From Cohnella faecalis (lineage in GTDB: Bacteria; Bacillota; Bacilli; Paenibacillales; Paenibacillaceae), in the NCBI RefSeq assembly GCF_003570905.1, contig NZ_QXJM01000025.1, positions 1 through 64,000 on the forward strand: a DNA stretch of 64,000 nucleotides, read 5' to 3'. Shown in pieces: positions 61,240 to 64,000 of this stretch; position 1 is the first letter of the stretch; the number at the start of each line of letters is the position of its first letter. Below the pieces are notes generated by a model. It searched no databases. It was not told where the DNA came from and saw nothing but the letters and a program-made list of their open reading frames with translations. The translations under genes were made by a program, and so were the position numbers.

Positions 61240-61994
61240 CTATACTTCTCCCCAATACAGCTCGGTCTCGTAATCCAGCGACACTTGTCCGTTCAGTTGA
61301 TTCCGATCGAACAATTCTCTGAGCTCCGAAATCATGGGCTCATAAGCCGGTTGACCGGGCAAAGGACTGTAGGAAGAGGACAGCAAGCGTCCCTTCAACG
61401 ACTCGAAGCTCAGCTTCTGCCCGTTCTTGAACCGGACGAGCTGCGGACCGCCATGGCTGAAAAAAGCGGACAGCGTCTGCTGCGTGATGTTTTTATGACC
61501 GACTTTTTCGTAATCGGCGCCGAACTTGTGAAGCAGCCGGTCGAAGTCGGCCAAGAACGGATTTCCGGTCGTCACCCTTGAATTCCAGATCAGCACCGCC
61601 TTCCCTCCCGGCTTCAAAATCCGGCGGAACTCGGCTTGCGCGGCAGTACGATCGAACCAGTGGAACGATTGGGCGCAGACGATAAAATCAACGGCTCCAT
61701 CAGGCAATCCCGTCGCTTCCGCGCTCCCTGCCGAAGCTCGAAAGCGCGGGTGGCCTCCCAGCTCCTTCTCCGCCGCCCCCTCATTCCTTCGTTCGGCTCG
61801 ACCGCGATCACCTCGCTGCCTCTCTCCAGCAACAATTTCGTGAATATTCCGGTTCCCGCCCCGATATCCGCCACGATGGAATTGGAGCCCAAGCCTGCGG
61901 CATCGTACATATAATCGATCGCCGCCCCCGGGTAACTCGGACGGTACTGCACATAGTGATCAACCCGGTCGGTAAAGCGTTCTTTACTATTCAT
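61240..61994 (-). pseudogene. Class I SAM-dependent methyltransferase, one-base frameshift
   Basis: A methyltransferase of the methyltransf_11/25 type. The N-terminal part holds the SAM-binding motif VADIGAGTGIFTKLLLERG and EVIAVEPNEGMR; the second part starts GLPDGAVDFIVCAQSFHWFD and continues RRILKPGGKAVLIWNSR. The two lie in different frames, joined near 61776-61780 where a run of five C/G is one short. Repaired length is 251 residues. The substrate is unknown. It overlaps the upstream VOC gene by 8 bp. As with nudF, an assembly or sequencing error is as likely as true loss. Confidence 0.88.
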
Positions 61995-62376
61995 CGCCGT
62001 ATTCCTCCCGCTCCATGAACTCCAACCGGTTTCCGAACGGGTCGTTCACAAAAAAGCGGCATAGTCCCTCGTCAGCTCTCATTTCATCAACGATCACCGT
62101 AACGCCGCAACGCTGCAAATGTTCACGCAGCTCGCCGATTCCGCGCACAATAAAAGCGGGATGCGCTTTCGTAGCCGGCATGAAATCCATCTGTACGCCG
62201 ATATGCACCTGATGGGCGCCGCAGCGGAACCATACGCCTCCTCTTGCCTTCAAGCTATCAGGCTTCGGAAGCTCCGTCCATCCCAGGATGCCCGAGAAAA
62301 ACGTCCTTGCATCCTCTTCCCGTCCTTCCGGCGCAGCTAATTGCACATGATCGATTCCCGCAAAATGAAATGACAC
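61987..62376 (-). CDS. VOC-family (glyoxalase/bleomycin resistance-like) protein
   Basis: A 129-residue single-subunit VOC protein with two beta-alpha-beta-beta-beta motifs. Potential metal ligands are His in GIDHVQLAAP, His in HIGVQMDF and Glu in GNRLEFMERE, all in expected strand positions. It could be a thiol transferase, isomerase or dioxygenase-like enzyme; the reaction is not predictable. The GTG start at 62376 follows AAAGGGAAGTGTACG; a longer in-frame version reaches 62460. It precedes and overlaps the methyltransferase. Confidence 0.85.
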   Translation of the reverse strand: MSFHFAGIDHVQLAAPEGREEDARTFFSGILGWTELPKPDSLKARGGVWFRCGAHQVHIGVQMDFMPATKAHPAFIVRGIGELREHLQRCGVTVIVDEMRADEGLCRFFVNDPFGNRLEFMEREEYGDE

Positions 62377-62555
62377 CGTACACTTCCCTTTCTCCACCGT
62401 CCCAATCCTTCTGTTATAGCTCTCATTTTTCCGCCATGTTGTTTCGTTTAATGAAACCACGTTTCATTTTATTGTAGCCATTCATCGTTAGAAAATCCAC
62501 CTTCTTCTCTCCTGCCGTTTTTCCTAACAGAGCTCTAACCAAATATAGATTGACT

Positions 62556-62576
62556 CGATATATATCGTATCGATAT
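62556..62576. promoter_or_regulatory. Candidate PadR operator
   Basis: A palindromic stretch TATATCG, TAT, CGATATA lies inside GATATATATCGTATCGATA, about 50 bp before padR and over its likely promoter region. Autoregulation by the PadR product is the natural reading. Coordinates are approximate to a few bases. Confidence 0.45.
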
Positions 62577-62622
62577 AATCAGGCGGTAATACATAATTTT
62601 CCAAAGCGGGAGGTTATCCTTA

Positions 62623-63165
62623 TTGGTCGGCGCCGATGTCATCTTGGGACTGCTGCACAAACGTCCGTTTTCCGGATATGAAATTAAAAATTATTTCGAG
62701 ACGTTGTTTTTTTACTTTTACGGCACCAGCTTCGGAACGATCTATCCGACCTTGAACAAGCTGGAGCGCCAAGGGTGCATTTCCAAGCAAAGCGTGCCTC
62801 AGGACAACCGTCCAAACAAGAACTTATACAGCCTTACCGACAAGGGACGGGAGCAATTCCGCGATTATATGGACAGCCCGGTCGAAGCGGACGTCTTCCG
62901 TTCGGATTTCATGATGCGATTGTTTTTCGGCTCGCTTGCAGGTCCGGAAAAGATTTTGGGTTGGATGACGGAGCGGCTGGAGCAGACGACCCAGACTCTC
63001 AAAAAGATGGAGGAGGATTACAACCTCTGGTCCCCGAGCATGAGCCCGTCCCAGCAAATTTGCATGCAATGGGGAATCGAGTCGCAACGAACTAGCATCC
63101 ATAGCTTGCGAGACGGCATAGACAGGCTGCAAACGACAACGTTCAGCCGTGAAGGAGTGGAATAG
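62623..63165 (+). CDS. PadR-family transcriptional regulator
   Basis: A 180-residue repressor. The N-terminal winged helix (residues 1-85) has ILGLLHKRPFSGYEIKNYFE and GTIYPTLNKLERQGCI; the wing ends in YSLTDKGREQFRDYM. The C-terminal helical dimer region (FRSDFMMRLFFGSLAG, ILGWMTERLEQTTQTLKKME) is of the PadR/Vir type. The start is TTG 62623 with GGGAGG nine bases upstream. It is four bases from the start of the transporter gene, so it almost certainly regulates that exporter. Confidence 0.93.
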   Translation: MVGADVILGLLHKRPFSGYEIKNYFETLFFYFYGTSFGTIYPTLNKLERQGCISKQSVPQDNRPNKNLYSLTDKGREQFRDYMDSPVEADVFRSDFMMRLFFGSLAGPEKILGWMTERLEQTTQTLKKMEEDYNLWSPSMSPSQQICMQWGIESQRTSIHSLRDGIDRLQTTTFSREGVE

Positions 63166-63168
63166 AAA

Positions 63169-64000
63169 GTGGAAAAGAAAGCGCAAAAAACAGGATTAAT
63201 CCTGCTCTCGATGGCATTAGGTCTGCTGATGTCGTCGCTCGACAACACAATCGTGTCGGCAAGCGTTAACAAAGTGCTCTCCGACATTGGCGGCGTGGAG
63301 CAGGTGACGTGGATTTTTACGGCTTACATGCTCGCCGCTACGAGCACGATGCTGATCTATGGTAAGCTGTCAGACATGTTCGGGCGCAAAAGGTTTTATT
63401 TGATCGGAATCGGCGTGTTTCTGTTGGGCTCGGCCTTGTGCGGCACCGCGCAGTCGATCGACCAGCTCATTTTTTACCGGGTCGTGCAAGGGATTGGGTC
63501 GGGAGCGATTTTTCCGATCTCGTTTTCCATCATCTTCACTATGTTCGCCGATCCGAAAAGCGCGGCCAAAGTATCGGGCATGTTCGGCGCCGTGTTCGGA
63601 CTGTCGTCGGTGGCCGGCCCTCAGCTCGGCACGTGGATTTCCGATACGCTCGGCTGGCGCTGGTGCTTCTACGTGAACTTGCCGATCGGAATCGCGTCGT
63701 TCCTCGTTCTGCTCGTCGCTCTGCAGGAATCCCGCGCGGATCGAAAGCCGAAGATCGACTACCTCGGCGCCGTTCTGATCATCGTATCTACCGTCTCTCT
63801 CATGCTGGCCCTCGAATGGGGCGGCAACGGCAAATACGAATGGAGCTCGTGGCAGCTGATCGGACTGTTCGCTTTGGCTGCGGCTAGCGCCGTCCTCTTC
63901 GTTTTCGTCGAAAAACGAGCCGCGGAGCCGATGCTGCCGCTTACGATTTTCCGGAGCCGCATGGTGTCGGGGACGAGCTTCGTCGTGTTCTGCCAAGGAG
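63169..64000 (+). CDS. MFS drug exporter, DHA2 (14-TMS, EmrB/QacA) type, cut by window edge
   Basis: The first 277 residues of a proton-coupled multidrug exporter. The GTG start at 63169 has AAGGAG 11 bases upstream, within the end of padR. Motifs: LLMSSLDNTIVSASV (DHA2-type motif in helix 1), GKLSDMFGRKRFYLIG (motif A, residues 62-77), VVQGIGSGAIFPIS (motif B) and LGWRWCFYVNLPIGI (motif C-like region). At least eight membrane segments are in view. It is co-transcribed with padR; inducer and substrates are unknown. Confidence 0.94.
   Translation, partial: MEKKAQKTGLILLSMALGLLMSSLDNTIVSASVNKVLSDIGGVEQVTWIFTAYMLAATSTMLIYGKLSDMFGRKRFYLIGIGVFLLGSALCGTAQSIDQLIFYRVVQGIGSGAIFPISFSIIFTMFADPKSAAKVSGMFGAVFGLSSVAGPQLGTWISDTLGWRWCFYVNLPIGIASFLVLLVALQESRADRKPKIDYLGAVLIIVSTVSLMLALEWGGNGKYEWSSWQLIGLFALAAASAVLFVFVEKRAAEPMLPLTIFRSRMVSGTSFVVFCQG

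Overview
The window reads as chromosomal DNA of an endospore-forming Firmicute of the Paenibacillaceae type (Paenibacillus/Cohnella-like). This is inferred from the moderately high GC, AGGAGG-type ribosome binding sites, sporulation genes (spoIIAA-spoIIAB-sigF, spoVAA/AB/AF, dacF, spoIIM, mciZ) and an abundance of hybrid and YesMN-type two-component systems. No tRNA, rRNA, CRISPR array, transposase or phage gene was seen.

Layout. (1) 1-5.3 kb, minus strand: an FMN-riboswitch-controlled ribD cut by the window edge, and a large Lhr-like helicase. Both are broken by several one-base frameshifts. (2) 5.4-17 kb: a chemotaxis receptor, a GNAT protein, then ppiB, lysA, spoVAF, spoVAB, spoVAA, an inserted acyltransferase, sigF, spoIIAB, spoIIAA and dacF, all on minus. 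(3) 17.1-37.1 kb, accessory island A: a class D-like sortase translationally coupled to a 2,600-residue LPQTG adhesin with 13 SdrD-B-type repeats, a 1.3-kb array of about 26 tandem 51-bp hairpin repeats, a hybrid kinase/SARP-like regulator pair, an SNF2 helicase with a SWIM finger, and an ArsR-SulP pair. (4) 37.2-41.7 kb, minus: punA, deoB, xerD, yqzK-like and ald. (5) 41.8-57.7 kb, accessory island B: a subtilase, a carbohydrate-uptake locus (two ABC permeases, binding lipoprotein, 1,839-residue secreted glycosidase-like protein, YesM/YesN pair), a second 51-bp array of 16 copies, and an OhrR regulator with two glutathione peroxidases. (6) 57.9-61.2 kb: fur, spoIIM, endoQ-like and nudF on minus, then mciZ on plus. 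(7) 61.2-64 kb: a methyltransferase/VOC pair and a PadR-MFS exporter pair running off the window.

From general knowledge, the gene order nudF-yqxK-spoIIM-fur-yqzK-xerD-drm-punA-dacF-spoIIAA-AB-sigF-spoVA-lysA-ppiB-rib is the conserved Bacillus order. Here it is opened at two places, fur/yqzK and punA/dacF, by islands A and B. Each island carries a giant exported protein, a two-component system and a 51-bp tandem hairpin array. The two arrays share a core motif, which is the most unusual signal in the window.

Several genes (ribD, the helicase, the subtilase, nudF, the methyltransferase) are interrupted by single-base length changes, mostly in homopolymers. This may be sequencing error rather than true decay, and affected entries say so.
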